Source: Legionella antarctica (GTDB lineage Bacteria > Pseudomonadota > Gammaproteobacteria > Legionellales > Legionellaceae). From it: a DNA stretch of 64,000 nt. The position numbers and the translations under genes were made by a program. The notes under the pieces were generated by a model that worked only from the letters and a program-made list of their open reading frames with translations, searched no databases and was not told the DNA's origin. The stretch is taken from assembly GCF_011764505.1 (NCBI RefSeq), contig NZ_AP022839.1, forward strand, positions 355,001-419,000. Reading direction: 5' to 3'. This document shows positions 24,605 through 34,314 of this stretch, piece by piece. Every line of letters begins with the position of its first letter. The stretch's first letter is position 1.

Positions 24605-24798
24605 TGAAAAAAACAGATGAATTGCGCAATTTATCAATTGAAGAATTGCAAACTGAATTGCTTTCATTACGTAAAGAACAATTTAATTTACGAATGAAAA
24701 AAGCAAGTGGCTCACTAGATAAAACACATCTCATTACTATGGTGCGTAAATCAGTGGCAAAAGTAAAAACAATGTTGACTGAAAAGGCAGGTAAGTGA
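24604..24798 (+). CDS. rpmC: 50S ribosomal protein L29
   Basis: L29 is a two-helix protein beside L23 at the tunnel exit. The 64-residue length is normal. The [23 protein letters not shown] pattern is diagnostic. It overlaps rplP by one base (TAATG). Confidence 0.96.
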   Translation: MKKTDELRNLSIEELQTELLSLRKEQFNLRMKKASGSLDKTHLITMVRKSVAKVKTMLTEKAGK

Positions 24799-24799
24799 C

Positions 24800-25051
24800 A
24801 TGTCTACTAATGAATCAAACGCCAGAACAATGGTTGGAAAAGTAGTTAGCGACAAAATGGACAAGACTATAGTTGTGATGATTGAACGAACTGTGAAACA
24901 TCCCAAGTATGGAAAAATCATGAAACGTAGAACAAAAATTCACGCTCATGATGAAGAACAAGTATGCCAGATTGGTAATACTGTGAAAGTCCGTGAGTCA
25001 AGACCACTCTCTAAAACGAAAAGCTGGGTATTAGTCGAAGTAATTTCTTAA
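24800..25051 (+). CDS. rpsQ: 30S ribosomal protein S17
   Basis: S17 is a primary 16S-binding protein with an OB fold. The 83 residues include [21 protein letters not shown] and the C-terminal [17 protein letters not shown]. It ends the S10-type gene set before an 88-bp gap that contains a candidate promoter. Confidence 0.97.
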   Translation: MSTNESNARTMVGKVVSDKMDKTIVVMIERTVKHPKYGKIMKRRTKIHAHDEEQVCQIGNTVKVRESRPLSKTKSWVLVEVIS

Positions 25052-25089
25052 TCAACTGAGTTGATTTACTTTTAAAACCCTAAAAGGCC

Positions 25090-25098
25090 TGATATAAT
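25090..25098 (+). promoter_or_regulatory. Candidate internal promoter before rplN (extended -10)
   Basis: The 88-bp rpsQ-rplN gap holds TG-A-TATAAT (25090-25098), a perfect extended -10. No good -35 lies 17 bp upstream (TTTTAA). It would separate S10 from spc expression. Confidence 0.5.
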
Positions 25099-25139
25099 CA
25101 GCAACCTTTTTCTGGTCGAAATTAGAGCTGGAGAATAAA

Positions 25140-25505
25140 ATGATCCAAATGCAGACAGTGCTCGAAGTGGCTGACAACAGCGGAGCACGAAAGGTAATGT
25201 GTATAAAAGTACTTGGTGGCTCACATAGGCGGTATGCCCGCGTAGGTGATGTAATTAAAGTAAGTATTAAAGACGCAATACCAAGAAGTAAAGTAAAAAA
25301 AGGTGCTGTAATGAAGGCCGTTGTAGTACGTACTGCTCAAGGTGTTAGAAGAGACGATGGTTCGCTAATCCGCTTTGACGGTAATGCAGCTGTACTTTTA
25401 AACAACCAAAACGAGCCAATTGGTACTCGTATATTTGGCCCCGTTACTCGCGAGCTACGAGAGAGATTTATGAAAATAATATCTCTGGCTGAAGAAGTTT
25501 TGTGA
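25140..25505 (+). CDS. rplN: 50S ribosomal protein L14
   Basis: L14 forms an intersubunit bridge and is the site where the silencing factor RsfS binds. The 121 residues include [23 protein letters not shown] and the [15 protein letters not shown] end segment. A GCTGGAG site precedes the ATG. It is the first gene of the spc set. Confidence 0.98.
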   Translation: MIQMQTVLEVADNSGARKVMCIKVLGGSHRRYARVGDVIKVSIKDAIPRSKVKKGAVMKAVVVRTAQGVRRDDGSLIRFDGNAAVLLNNQNEPIGTRIFGPVTRELRERFMKIISLAEEVL

Positions 25506-25517
25506 GAAGGATTAGAT

Positions 25518-25847
25518 ATGAAACGTATTAGAACGGGTGATGAGGTGATTGTCATCGCTGGTAAAAGCAAAGGTCATGTGGGCAAAGTTCTGCGGGTACT
25601 TGTTGATAGCGTAGTGGTAGAGGGTGGTAACTTAATTAAGAAACACGTTAAGCCTAATCCTCAAAAACCTGAAAATAAAGGTGGAATAATCACTCGTGAG
25701 GCTCCACTACACGTTTCAAACGTTGCTCATTACAACCCCATAACTAAAAAAGCAGATAAAGTCGGCTTTAAGTATCTTGAGGATGACGGCGTTAGTAAAA
25801 AAGTTAGATATTTTAAATCTAACGATGAAATAATTGACCGCGTTTAA
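25518..25847 (+). CDS. rplX: 50S ribosomal protein L24
   Basis: L24 initiates 50S assembly. The 109-residue protein has the KOW motif near the start ([22 protein letters not shown]) and the [12 protein letters not shown] segment. Twelve bases separate it from rplN. Confidence 0.97.
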   Translation: MKRIRTGDEVIVIAGKSKGHVGKVLRVLVDSVVVEGGNLIKKHVKPNPQKPENKGGIITREAPLHVSNVAHYNPITKKADKVGFKYLEDDGVSKKVRYFKSNDEIIDRV

Positions 25848-25860
25848 CTAGGTGATTGAA

Positions 25861-26412
25861 ATGGCGAGACTTAAAGAATTTTACAAGAAAGACGTCGTCT
25901 CTATGATGATGAAACGGTTCAACTATTCCAGCGTTATGGAAGTCCCTAGAGTACTTAAAATTACTCTAAATATGGGGGTTGGTGAGGCTGTAGGCGATAA
26001 AAAAGTGATGAATCACGCTGTTGAAGACATGACTCTGATTTCTGGACAAAAGCCAGTTGTTACCAAAGCCAAGAAATCAATTGCCGGATTCAAAATTAGA
26101 GAAGGTTGGCCTATAGGATGTAAAGTAACGCTTAGGCGCGAACGGATGTATGAGTTTTTAGATAGATTAATTTCTGTAACTTTACCTCGTGTAAGAGATT
26201 TTCGTGGTTTAAATCCAAAATCTTTTGATGGAACGGGTAACTACAGCATGGGAATACATGAACAAATCGTATTTCCAGAAATTGATTATGATAAAACTGA
26301 TGGTATACGAGGTTTAGACATTTGTATTACTACAAGTGCTAAAACAAACGAAGAAGCAAAAGCTTTATTAGAAGCGTTTAATCTTCCATTGAAAGATAGA
26401 GATAGAAAATAA
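25861..26412 (+). CDS. rplE: 50S ribosomal protein L5
   Basis: L5 binds 5S rRNA. The 183-residue protein from the ATG at 25861 has [16 protein letters not shown] and the C-terminal [19 protein letters not shown]. An in-frame GTG at 25852 would add three residues, but AGGTGA is better spaced for the ATG and homologues begin MARLKEFY. Confidence 0.97.
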   Translation: MARLKEFYKKDVVSMMMKRFNYSSVMEVPRVLKITLNMGVGEAVGDKKVMNHAVEDMTLISGQKPVVTKAKKSIAGFKIREGWPIGCKVTLRRERMYEFLDRLISVTLPRVRDFRGLNPKSFDGTGNYSMGIHEQIVFPEIDYDKTDGIRGLDICITTSAKTNEEAKALLEAFNLPLKDRDRK

Positions 26413-26424
26413 AAGGGTGAAATT

Positions 26425-26727
26425 GTGGCTAAAAAATCAATGCTTGTGCGAGAGTTAAAGCGTGGAAAACTTGTAGAAAAATACAGAAAACGCAGAAACG
26501 AATTAAAACAATTGATTAAATCATCTGATGATTTCCAAGTTATTATGGACAGTCAGGCAAAACTAGCAAAATTACCAGTTAATTCAAATCCTGTTCGTCA
26601 TAGTACTCGATGCCAGCAATGTGGAAGACCACACGCAGTTTATCGCAAGTTTAGTCTTTGCAGAATTTGTTTAAGACAACAGCTTATGGTTGGCAATGTA
26701 CCTGGCGGTAGAAAGTCAAGCTGGTAA
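26425..26727 (+). CDS. rpsN: 30S ribosomal protein S14
   Basis: S14 is a 30S head protein. It is 100 residues and starts at GTG after AAGGGTGA. The C-terminal [23 protein letters not shown] holds a CxxC...CxxC pattern, so this long form may still bind zinc, unlike the E. coli zinc-free S14. This reading of the cysteines is by eye. Confidence 0.96.
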   Translation: MAKKSMLVRELKRGKLVEKYRKRRNELKQLIKSSDDFQVIMDSQAKLAKLPVNSNPVRHSTRCQQCGRPHAVYRKFSLCRICLRQQLMVGNVPGGRKSSW

Positions 26728-26750
26728 ATTTTTTTGATTGGAGAACGATT

Positions 26751-27146
26751 GTGAGTATGCATGATCCAGTTGCTGATATGCTGACCAGAATAAGAAATGG
26801 TCAACAAGCTAAACATCAGCAGATAACATTAGTTTCTTCTAAGTTAAAAGAAGAAATTGCACGTGTTTTAAAAGAAGAAGGATATATTGAGAATTTCTTT
26901 GTGGAAACTTTAGATAATAATCTTAAGTCGATCACTGTAAAACTTAAATATTATCACGGAAAGCCAGTTATTGAGCTAATTAAACGAATTAGCCGACCTG
27001 GTTTAAGAGTGTATAAGTCATACAAAGATTTATCCTCTATTCCCGGTTGTGGTGTGGCAATATTATCTACATCAAAAGGTATAATGACTCATATATCTGC
27101 AAAATTAAAAGGTGTTGGTGGCGAAGTCATTTGTGAAGTGGCTTAA
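26751..27146 (+). CDS. rpsH: 30S ribosomal protein S8
   Basis: S8 binds the central domain of 16S rRNA and represses the spc operon in E. coli. The protein has [14 protein letters not shown] at the start and the C-terminal [30 protein letters not shown]. The GTG at 26751 is well spaced from GGAGA. The ATG at 26757 is the alternative and removes two residues. This places the usual L5-S14-S8-L6 order. Confidence 0.97.
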   Translation: MSMHDPVADMLTRIRNGQQAKHQQITLVSSKLKEEIARVLKEEGYIENFFVETLDNNLKSITVKLKYYHGKPVIELIKRISRPGLRVYKSYKDLSSIPGCGVAILSTSKGIMTHISAKLKGVGGEVICEVA

Positions 27147-27163
27147 TACTTGCGAGGAATGAT

Positions 27164-27703
27164 ATGTCTAGAGTAGCAAAAGCCCCAGTTGTTCATTCGG
27201 CAAATGTTGAAATAACTATTGTTGAAGGTTCGATTACTGTAAAAGGGCCTAAAGGAACACTAACCCAAAAAATTAATAGGTTAGTTAGTATAACTAAGAG
27301 TAAAGAGGCTAACCAATTAGAGTTTGCCCCTGCAGTTAATGAACCAAAAGCCTGGGCTCAGGCAGGTACTGCACGAGCATTGGTCAATAATATGGTTCAT
27401 GGTGTTACTGAAGGTTTTATAGTAACTCTGGAACTGGTTGGTGTAGGTTATAGGGCGCAGGCTAAAGATAAATCTATTACCTTATCTCTCGGATTTTCGC
27501 ACCCAATTGAGTACGTTTTACCAAATGGTGTTACTGTTGAAACTCCAAGTAATACTACAATAGTGTTGAAGGGTGTTGATAAGCAAATTTTAGGGCAAGT
27601 TGCTTCTGAAATTAGAGCTTTTAGACCCCCAGAACCTTATAAAGGTAAAGGAGTTAGGTACGCCGGTGAAGTAATTGTTCGTAAAGAAGCGAAAAAGAAA
27701 TAA
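27164..27703 (+). CDS. rplF: 50S ribosomal protein L6
   Basis: L6 lies near the factor-binding site. The 179-residue protein has the internal duplication of the family and the C-terminal signature [32 protein letters not shown] site precedes the ATG. Confidence 0.98.
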   Translation: MSRVAKAPVVHSANVEITIVEGSITVKGPKGTLTQKINRLVSITKSKEANQLEFAPAVNEPKAWAQAGTARALVNNMVHGVTEGFIVTLELVGVGYRAQAKDKSITLSLGFSHPIEYVLPNGVTVETPSNTTIVLKGVDKQILGQVASEIRAFRPPEPYKGKGVRYAGEVIVRKEAKKK

Positions 27704-27713
27704 GGTATAAGTT

Positions 27714-28073
27714 ATGAATAAGCAAAACTCACGAGATAGACGTGGATTAAAGGCTAAAGCTTTAATTCGTAAATCGGGTAGATCCAGATTAGTTGTTTAT
27801 AGAAGCGGAGTACATATCTATTCTCAAATAGTTAAGTCGGACCAACTCGGTGATAAGGTATTAGTAGTCTGTTCAACTAATGATAAAGAATTAAGAGGCA
27901 GCTTGTCTGGAAAATGCAAAGTAGAACAAGCCAGTCAGGTTGGCAAGTTACTTGGTAAGCGCGCTAAAGAGCAAGGCATTACCCAGGTTGCATTTGATCG
28001 TGCTGGTTATAGATATCATGGCCGAGTGAAAGCCCTTGCTGAAGGTGCACGCGAAGCTGGATTAGATTTTTAA
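27714..28073 (+). CDS. rplR: 50S ribosomal protein L18
   Basis: L18 binds 5S rRNA with L5. The 119 residues include [17 protein letters not shown] and the C-terminal [28 protein letters not shown], which is diagnostic. Confidence 0.98.
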   Translation: MNKQNSRDRRGLKAKALIRKSGRSRLVVYRSGVHIYSQIVKSDQLGDKVLVVCSTNDKELRGSLSGKCKVEQASQVGKLLGKRAKEQGITQVAFDRAGYRYHGRVKALAEGAREAGLDF

Positions 28074-28082
28074 GGAACGATT

Positions 28083-28589
28083 ATGGCATTCGAAGATTCT
28101 CCTAAGTCAGATGGATATCAAGAAAAGTTGGTATCAGTAAATCGTACCGCTAAAGTAGTTAAAGGCGGACGTGTTTTTGGCTTTGCTGTTTTGGTCGTTG
28201 TTGGTGACGGAAAAGGTAAAGTTGGTTTTGGAAGAGGTAAAGCACGTGAGGTTCCAATCGCAATTCAAAAGGCGATGGATCAGGCTAAGAAAAATATGGT
28301 TTATATTCCCCTTTCCGGTACAACTATATTCCATGAGATTACCTGGAATTATGGTGCTTCTAAAGTATTTATGAAGCCTGCTAGTGAAGGTACTGGAATC
28401 ATTGCCGGTGGTGCCATGAGAGCCGTGCTGGAAGTATTAGGTGTACACAATATTTTAGCTAAAAGTATTGGTTCTACTAATCCAAGTAATATTGTTCGTG
28501 CAACTATCGGTGCACTAACTAACATCGGTACTCCTGATTACGTAGCAGCCAAACGTGGTAAAACTGTTGATGAAGTAATGGCGGGCTAA
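28083..28589 (+). CDS. rpsE: 30S ribosomal protein S5
   Basis: S5 acts at the mRNA channel and in decoding accuracy. The 168-residue protein has the double-stranded RNA-binding domain signature ([25 protein letters not shown]) and [16 protein letters not shown]. The gene follows rplR after 9 bp. Confidence 0.98.
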   Translation: MAFEDSPKSDGYQEKLVSVNRTAKVVKGGRVFGFAVLVVVGDGKGKVGFGRGKAREVPIAIQKAMDQAKKNMVYIPLSGTTIFHEITWNYGASKVFMKPASEGTGIIAGGAMRAVLEVLGVHNILAKSIGSTNPSNIVRATIGALTNIGTPDYVAAKRGKTVDEVMAG

Positions 28590-28591
28590 TT

Positions 28592-28777
28592 ATGGAAAAG
28601 AAAATAAAGATAACTTTGGTTAAAAGTCTAATAGGTAGAAAACCAAAACATGTTACTATAGCGAAGCAATTGGGATTAGGTAAAACAAACTCAAGTGTAT
28701 CTCATAATGATACACCTGCAATTCGTGGACTAGTTAATATGATTAATTATCTATTGCTAGTTGAGGAGACTGTATAA
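28592..28777 (+). CDS. rpmD: 50S ribosomal protein L30
   Basis: A small single-domain protein of 61 residues with the family pattern [31 protein letters not shown] and a [12 protein letters not shown] end. It lies between rpsE (2 bp away) and rplO (1-base overlap), as in the spc operon. Confidence 0.96.
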   Translation: MEKKIKITLVKSLIGRKPKHVTIAKQLGLGKTNSSVSHNDTPAIRGLVNMINYLLLVEETV

Positions 28778-29211
28778 TGAATTTAAATTCACTATCACCA
28801 GATCCCGGCTCAAGACCACCTAAGAAACGTTTAGGTCGGGGTATAGGCTCGGGACTAGGTAAAACTAGTGGTAAAGGGCACAAAGGACAAAAAGCCAGAG
28901 CTGGAGGATATCATAAAATTAACTTTGAAGGCGGTCAAATGCCAATCCAAAGACGTCTTCCTAAAATGGGTTTTAAGTCTCGTATAGGCAGAACTGTTGA
29001 TCAAATCTGTTTAAGTGAGCTGGTCAATCTAAAGGCAGAAGTTATTGACCTCCAGGTTCTTCGTGATGCTGGTTTAATTAACAGCTCAATTAAGCATGTT
29101 AAAGTCATTCTTTCTGGTGAATTAACCGGTGCTGTAAAGCTTAAAGGTTTAAGAGTCACTAAAGGGGCACGTTCAGCCATTGAAGGTTTGGGCGGCAGCA
29201 TAGAAGAGTGA
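28777..29211 (+). CDS. rplO: 50S ribosomal protein L15
   Basis: L15 is a late 50S assembly protein. The 144 residues have the Gly/Lys-rich N-terminal extension ([22 protein letters not shown]) and [19 protein letters not shown] segment ([17 protein letters not shown]). Its ATG overlaps the rpmD stop. secY follows after about 2 bp. Confidence 0.97.
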   Translation: MNLNSLSPDPGSRPPKKRLGRGIGSGLGKTSGKGHKGQKARAGGYHKINFEGGQMPIQRRLPKMGFKSRIGRTVDQICLSELVNLKAEVIDLQVLRDAGLINSSIKHVKVILSGELTGAVKLKGLRVTKGARSAIEGLGGSIEE

Positions 29212-29213
29212 CT

Positions 29214-30542
29214 ATGAAAAACCAAAAACATAATGGAAGTCAATCACGTGGTGGATTGGCGGAGTTAAAATCCAGGTTATTATTTGTGATCATTGGAATT
29301 TTAGTCTATCGTTTGGGGGCTCACATACCAGTACCTGGTTTGGATCCCACCAAACTGGCTAACTTCTTTAATGAACAGCAAAATACAATCTTTGGGTTGT
29401 TTAATATGTTTTCTGGTGGTGCTTTATCGCGTGTAACGGTATTTGCAATTGGTATCATGCCCTATATTTCAGCATCGATTATAATCCAGTTATTTTCAGT
29501 TGTTTCTCCGAAATTAGAGCAACTTAAAAAAGAAGGAGAGGCTGGCCGTAGGAAAATAAATCAGTACACAAGATATTTAACCCTCTTGTTGTCGGTATTT
29601 CAATCTTTAGGAATGGCACGGTGGTTGGCTGGACAACAAATTGCTCTGCAGCCGGACTTTTCTTTCTATTTCACAGCAGTTGTTACCTTAGTAACTGGTA
29701 CTATGTTTTTAATGTGGCTAGGTGAACAAATCACTGAGAAGGGGATTGGAAACGGTATATCTCTGATTATTTTCTCAGGTATTGTTTCAAGTATGCCTAG
29801 TGCTATAGCTTCTGTACTTCAGCAGGTAAAGGAAGGGCAGATGCAGGCCTTAACCTTGATTATAGTGGCTGTTGTTGTGGTTGTAGTTACGGGTTTTGTT
29901 GTGTTTATGGAACGAGCACAACGGCGCATAAGAGTTAATTATGCACAAAGAACCCAAGGCAGGAAAGTATATGCTGCCCAGACAAGTCATTTACCTTTAA
30001 AGATAAATATGTCTGGAGTAATACCACCAATATTTGCATCCAGTATCATATTGCTGCCCGCAACTTTAGCTCAGTTCTTTTCACATACTAAAGGAATGGG
30101 CTGGTTGTCTGACGTTGGAATGGCGTTATCACCTGGCCAACCTTTGTATTTAATTGTTTACGCACTGGCTATACTGTTTTTTGCTTTCTTTTACGCGGCA
30201 TTAGTGTTTAATCCTAAAGATACTGCAGAAAATCTAAAAAAATCTGGAGCGTATATTCCAGGAATTAGACCGGGAGAGCAAACAACTAAATATATTGATT
30301 CAGTAATGACTCGTTTAACTTTGGTTGGCGCACTATATCTAGTTCTAGTTTGCCTGTTGCCCCAGATTTTAATGTATACATGGCATGTTCCCTTTTATTT
30401 CGGTGGAACATCATTGCTGATTATCGTTGTAGTCGTGATGGATTTTGTAGCTCAAATACAAGCTCATTTAATGACTCAACAATATGATTCTTTAATGAAA
30501 AAGGCTAATTTTAAAGGTACAAAACTACCTGGTCTACTATGA
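29214..30542 (+). CDS. secY: Preprotein translocase subunit SecY
   Basis: SecY is the channel-forming subunit of the Sec translocase in the inner membrane. The 442-residue reading from the ATG at 29214 has ten hydrophobic segments, the plug-region segment after TM1, and the loop TGEQ-like [18 protein letters not shown]. Homologues begin close to MKNQ. An in-frame GTG at 29208, overlapping rplO, would add two residues. It is the next-to-last gene of the spc set, followed by rpmJ after 19 bp. Confidence 0.97.
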
Positions 30543-30561
30543 TTTTTATCGGAGTTTAGTA

Positions 30562-30675
30562 ATGAAAGTGAGAGCATCAGTAAAACGAATTTGTCGCAAT
30601 TGCAAAATTATTAAAAGAAGTGGCACTATACGAGTAATTTGTAAGGATGCCCGACATAAACAAAAGCAGGGTTAA
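30562..30675 (+). CDS. rpmJ: 50S ribosomal protein L36
   Basis: A 37-residue protein, [15 protein letters not shown] at the start and ending RHKQKQG, with the zinc-ribbon ligands Cys11, Cys14, Cys27 and His32 all present. This is the zinc-binding (C+) form. A CGGAG site lies upstream of the ATG. Its place directly after secY is standard. Confidence 0.96.
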
Positions 30676-30682
30676 TATCTGC

Positions 30683-30711
30683 TTGATTTTATTTTATAAA
30701 AATAGTATTCT
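30683..30711 (+). promoter_or_regulatory. Candidate alpha operon promoter before rpsM
   Basis: TTGATT (30683-30688) and TATTCT (30706-30711) are separated by 17 bp in the rpmJ-rpsM gap. Both are four-of-six matches. The position agrees with an alpha operon promoter. Confidence 0.4.
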
Positions 30712-30730
30712 TCTGTCCCTTTCGACAGAA
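30711..30730 (+). promoter_or_regulatory. Leader hairpin before rpsM
   Basis: TTCTGTC (30711-30717) pairs with GACAGAA (30724-30730) around a 6-base loop, 24 bp before the rpsM start. It could belong to an S4-controlled leader, as the E. coli alpha operon is repressed by S4, but no pseudoknot was established. Confidence 0.45.
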
Positions 30731-30753
30731 CAAAATAACGTTCGGAGAAGCTA

Positions 30754-31110
30754 ATGGCTCGTATTGCGGGAGTGAACATACCTGATCACAAACATGTGGT
30801 GATTGCTTTAACAGCTCTATATGGTATTGGTAAAACTACATCATTAAAATTATGTGCAGCAGTTGACATTGATCCTGCTGCCAAAGTTTCACAGTTAACG
30901 GATGCTCAATTAGAGTCATTAAGAACTGAAATTGCAAAAATAACTGTGGAAGGTGATTTGCGTCGCGTAGTTACAATGAATATTAAGCGACTGATGGACT
31001 TAGGCTGTTATCGTGGGCTAAGACATAGAAGAGGATTACCCTTGCGCGGACAACGTACCAAGACTAATGCTCGTACGAGAAAAGGCCGTAGAAAAGGCAC
31101 AAGTAATTGA
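30754..31110 (+). CDS. rpsM: 30S ribosomal protein S13
   Basis: S13 forms bridges from the 30S head to the 50S subunit. The 118 residues begin [13 protein letters not shown] and end with the basic tail [25 protein letters not shown] site precedes the ATG. It is the first gene of the alpha set. Confidence 0.98.
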   Translation: MARIAGVNIPDHKHVVIALTALYGIGKTTSLKLCAAVDIDPAAKVSQLTDAQLESLRTEIAKITVEGDLRRVVTMNIKRLMDLGCYRGLRHRRGLPLRGQRTKTNARTRKGRRKGTSN

Positions 31111-31131
31111 TTTTTCATGTAGGAAAATAAG

Positions 31132-31530
31132 ATGGCAATAACTAAGTCAAAGCAGCAAAAAGTAAGAAAAAAGGTAAAACGTGTCGTATCTGATGGTATA
31201 GTTCATGTTCATGCTTCTTTTAATAATACTATTGTTACCTTTACTGATAGACAAGGTAATGCATTATGTTGGGCAACATCAGGTGGATCAGGCTTTAGAG
31301 GTTCTAGAAAAAGTACCCCTTATGCAGCTCAAGTTGCAACTGAACGTGCTGCGACTGTTGCAAAAGAATATGGTATGAAATCTGTTGCAGTATTTGTTCA
31401 TGGTCCTGGTCCTGGTAGAGAGTCCACTATTCGTGAATTAATAACCCAGGATTTTAAAATTGTTGAAATAACCGATGTTACTGGCATACCCCATAATGGA
31501 TGTAAGCCACCTAAAAAACGTCGTGTGTAA
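31132..31530 (+). CDS. rpsK: 30S ribosomal protein S11
   Basis: S11 is a platform protein near the E site. The 132 residues contain [19 protein letters not shown] and the C-terminal [18 protein letters not shown], which is diagnostic. Confidence 0.98.
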   Translation: MAITKSKQQKVRKKVKRVVSDGIVHVHASFNNTIVTFTDRQGNALCWATSGGSGFRGSRKSTPYAAQVATERAATVAKEYGMKSVAVFVHGPGPGRESTIRELITQDFKIVEITDVTGIPHNGCKPPKKRRV

Positions 31531-31546
31531 GACTCAGGAGTAATTA

Positions 31547-32167
31547 ATGGCTAGATATCTTGGTCCAAAATGTAAATTATCACGTCGTGAAGGTTGTGAT
31601 TTATTACTTAAAAGTGGCGTTCGTGATCATAAGTCCAAGTGTAAATCTGAAAAATTGCCAGGACAACATGGTGATAAAAAACCACGGTTAAGTGGCTATG
31701 GAATTCAGCTTAGAGAGAAACAAAAAATTAGAAGGCTGTATGGTGTTCTCGAAAAGCAATTCAGAAACTACTACAAAATGGCTGCTCGTCAAAAAGGTTC
31801 GACAGGTGAAAATCTGATGTCCCTATTAGAAAGGCGCCTGGATAATGTTGTTTTTCGTATGGGTTTTGCAAGTACACGTGCTGAAGCCAGACAATTAGTA
31901 ACCCACAAGGCAATACTTGTTAATGATAAAATTGTTAACGTTCCCTCTTTTTTAGTTAATCCAGGGGACACTATATCTGTTCGTCAAAAAGCTAAAAGTC
32001 AAGGTCGTGTTGGCGCCGCTTTAGCATTGTCCGAACAAAGAGCTCCATGTGATTGGATTACTGTAGATTCTGCTTCCTTTAAAGGTACGTTCTCTACAGC
32101 TCCAACGTTAACGGACTTATCTTCAGACTACAACGTGAATCTAGTTGTAGAACTTTACTCTAAGTAA
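31547..32167 (+). CDS. rpsD: 30S ribosomal protein S4
   Basis: S4 is a primary 16S-binding protein and, in E. coli, the alpha operon repressor. The 206-residue protein has the start [16 protein letters not shown] and an S4 RNA-binding domain ([27 protein letters not shown]). A CAGGAG site precedes the ATG. Confidence 0.98.
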   Translation: MARYLGPKCKLSRREGCDLLLKSGVRDHKSKCKSEKLPGQHGDKKPRLSGYGIQLREKQKIRRLYGVLEKQFRNYYKMAARQKGSTGENLMSLLERRLDNVVFRMGFASTRAEARQLVTHKAILVNDKIVNVPSFLVNPGDTISVRQKAKSQGRVGAALALSEQRAPCDWITVDSASFKGTFSTAPTLTDLSSDYNVNLVVELYSK

Positions 32168-32185
32168 GCTCGGAGAAATAGCTGA

Positions 32186-33178
32186 ATGTATACTGAAATC
32201 AATGAAATGCTGACGCCCAAAGTGCTCAAAGTACAGGCTGAGTCACCTTATAAAGCTAGAATAGTTCTAGAGCCCTTGGAGCGAGGTTTTGGTCACACTC
32301 TCGGCAATGCTTTGAGACGTATATTATTGTCATCTATGCCCGGAAGTGCGATTACTGAAGCATCAATAGATGGTGTTCTTCACGAATACAGTACTATTGA
32401 AGGTGTTCAGGAAGATGTGGTTGACTTATTGCTAAACCTCAAATTGGTTGCCATCAAACTCAATGTTGGGGAAGAAGCACTAATTAGCCTGGATAAACAA
32501 GGTCCTTGTCAAGTGACAGCTGGAGATATTCAATTAACTCATGGTCAGGAAATTATTAATCCTGAGCTGGTTATTGCCAACTTGAATGAAAAAGGCAAAT
32601 TGAATATGACTCTTAAAGTTGAGAGAGGAATAGGTTTTCATAATACTGATTCTTTTATTAGACATCTAGACGATGAAATTGAAAAGAAGTCAGTAGGTAA
32701 ACTCAAGATTGATAATAGTTTTTCTCCCGTTAAAAAAGTTGCCTATTTTGTTGATAGTGCAAGGGTAGAAAATCGTACTGACCTTGATAAGTTAACGATA
32801 GAATTAGAAACAAATGGAACAATTGATGCTGAAGAAGCGATTCGCATTTCTGCAAGTATTCTTCAAAGACAGCTTCATTCTTTTGTTGATATGAAGTTTG
32901 AAGAATCACGTGCTGATAATAAAGAGCGCAATGACTTTGATCCTGTTCTGTTACGTTCTGTTGATGATTTAGAGTTAACTGTTCGTTCTGCTAATTGTTT
33001 AAAAGCAGAAAACATTCATTATATAGGCGATCTAGTTCAAAGAACTGAAAATGAACTGTTAAAAACACCTAATCTAGGTAAGAAATCTTTAACTGAGATT
33101 AAAGATGTTTTAGCATCTCGTTCATTATCGCTGGGAATGAAACTTGAGAATTGGCCGCCGGCAAGTCTTGGCGAGTAA
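32186..33178 (+). CDS. rpoA: DNA-directed RNA polymerase subunit alpha
   Basis: Alpha dimerises to start core assembly, and its C-terminal domain contacts UP elements and activators. The 330-residue protein has the N-terminal [26 protein letters not shown] and a C-terminal domain with [19 protein letters not shown] followed by [19 protein letters not shown]. The gene is in the standard S4-alpha-L17 order. Confidence 0.98.
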   Translation: MYTEINEMLTPKVLKVQAESPYKARIVLEPLERGFGHTLGNALRRILLSSMPGSAITEASIDGVLHEYSTIEGVQEDVVDLLLNLKLVAIKLNVGEEALISLDKQGPCQVTAGDIQLTHGQEIINPELVIANLNEKGKLNMTLKVERGIGFHNTDSFIRHLDDEIEKKSVGKLKIDNSFSPVKKVAYFVDSARVENRTDLDKLTIELETNGTIDAEEAIRISASILQRQLHSFVDMKFEESRADNKERNDFDPVLLRSVDDLELTVRSANCLKAENIHYIGDLVQRTENELLKTPNLGKKSLTEIKDVLASRSLSLGMKLENWPPASLGE

Positions 33179-33196
33179 TATTTAGGAGTCTTTGTT

Positions 33197-33580
33197 ATGC
33201 GTCACCGTAATTCTGGCCGTAGTTTTAGCCGCACAAGTAGTCACCGTAAAGCCATGTTTTCTAACATGTGCTGTTCTTTAATTGAGCATGAGTTAATAAA
33301 AACTACTCTGCCTAAAGCTAAAGATCTACGTCGCTACATAGAGCCTTTAATTACTGTTAGTAAAGCTGATTCAGTTGCATCACGGCGTCAGGCTTTTGAT
33401 GTTTTACGTTCAAAATCCGCTGTGGGAAAGCTGTTCTCTGATTTAGGCCCACGCTTCGTTGAGCGACCAGGAGGATATGTTCGTATTATTAAATGTGGCT
33501 TTAGAGCAGGCGATAATGCGCCTATGGCTATTGTTGAATTACTCGATAGACCAGCCGCTAATAGTGCAACAGAAGAATAA
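33197..33580 (+). CDS. rplQ: 50S ribosomal protein L17
   Basis: L17 lies around the tunnel exit. It is 127 residues long and begins [31 protein letters not shown] site precedes the ATG. It is the last gene of the superoperon and is followed after 16 bp by a strong terminator. Confidence 0.98.
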   Translation: MRHRNSGRSFSRTSSHRKAMFSNMCCSLIEHELIKTTLPKAKDLRRYIEPLITVSKADSVASRRQAFDVLRSKSAVGKLFSDLGPRFVERPGGYVRIIKCGFRAGDNAPMAIVELLDRPAANSATEE

Positions 33581-33596
33581 TCAGTCTCGTTTAAAA

Positions 33597-33625
33597 GGCC
33601 CGCTTTATAAGCGGGTTTTTTTTAT
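33597..33625 (+). terminator. Rho-independent terminator after rplQ
   Basis: CCCGCTT (33599-33605) pairs with AAGCGGG (33609-33615) over a 3-base loop and runs directly into eight T residues. It ends the ribosomal protein superoperon. Confidence 0.93.
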
Positions 33626-33682
33626 CTTTATTTGAGCTCAGATTGACTTAGCTTGTTTTGGGTCTCAATTTTCATTTTACAT

Positions 33683-33714
33683 AAATAAAAAAGCCCATTA
33701 GGTTATGGGCTTAA
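33683..33714 (-). terminator. Rho-independent terminator after ssb
   Basis: Read on the minus strand, AAGCCCAT pairs with ATGGGCTT around a 5-6 base loop and is followed by six T residues. It lies about 35 bp past the ssb stop and faces the rplQ terminator. Confidence 0.88.
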
Positions 33715-33748
33715 AACCAAATAATCAATACGTCACTCATGCATTTTC

Positions 33749-34231
33749 TTAGAATGGGATATCGTCATCTAATTGATCAAACGCATCTTGGGCTGTTGTT
33801 GATGGTTGTTGTTTGCTTGCATTTTGGCGTTGTTGTGGTTCTGTAAACTGTTGCGCTTGCGGCATCTCATCATAATTAGATGAGCCGCCGTTGCCTTTGC
33901 TGTCAAGCATCTGGATATCAGCGGCAATTATTTCAGTTGTATATTTGTCTTGACCCTGTTGATCTTGCCATTTTCGTGTTCGTAAGCTGCCTTCAACATA
34001 TAATTTTGAACCTTTACGTACATATTCTCCTGCTATTTCACCTAAGCGATTAAAACAAACAACGCGGTGCCACTCAGTTCGCTCTTGTTTTTCACCTGAT
34101 ACTTTATCTTTCCATGACTCACTAGTTGCTATTGATAGTGTGGTTACTGCATTGCCGTTTGGTAGATATCGAACATCAGGATCCACACCTACGTTACCAA
34201 CCAATATGACCTTATTAATTCCTCTAGCCAC
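33749..34231 (-). CDS. ssb: Single-stranded DNA-binding protein
   Basis: SSB coats single-stranded DNA during replication, recombination and repair and recruits partners through its C-terminal tip. The 160-residue protein has the OB fold ([51 protein letters not shown]), a Gln/Ser-rich linker, and the acidic tip DDDIPF. It starts at GTG with GGAG upstream. A TATAAT box on the same strand lies at 34262-34267. It is upstream-adjacent (same strand) to the efflux gene but separated by 83 bp. Confidence 0.98.
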   Translation of the reverse strand: MARGINKVILVGNVGVDPDVRYLPNGNAVTTLSIATSESWKDKVSGEKQERTEWHRVVCFNRLGEIAGEYVRKGSKLYVEGSLRTRKWQDQQGQDKYTTEIIAADIQMLDSKGNGGSSNYDEMPQAQQFTEPQQRQNASKQQPSTTAQDAFDQLDDDIPF

Positions 34232-34261
34232 TTATTATCTCCTGTGCAAAGTTAGACAGAG

Positions 34262-34267
34262 ATTATA
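34262..34267 (-). promoter_or_regulatory. -10 box upstream of ssb
   Basis: A perfect TATAAT on the minus strand, about 31 bp before the GTG. The -35 region is poorly matched (TACGCA at a 17-bp spacing). Confidence 0.5.
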
Positions 34268-34314
34268 CCTAATTTATATAATATTGCGTAGCAACTGTAC
34301 TAAATTAAATATAA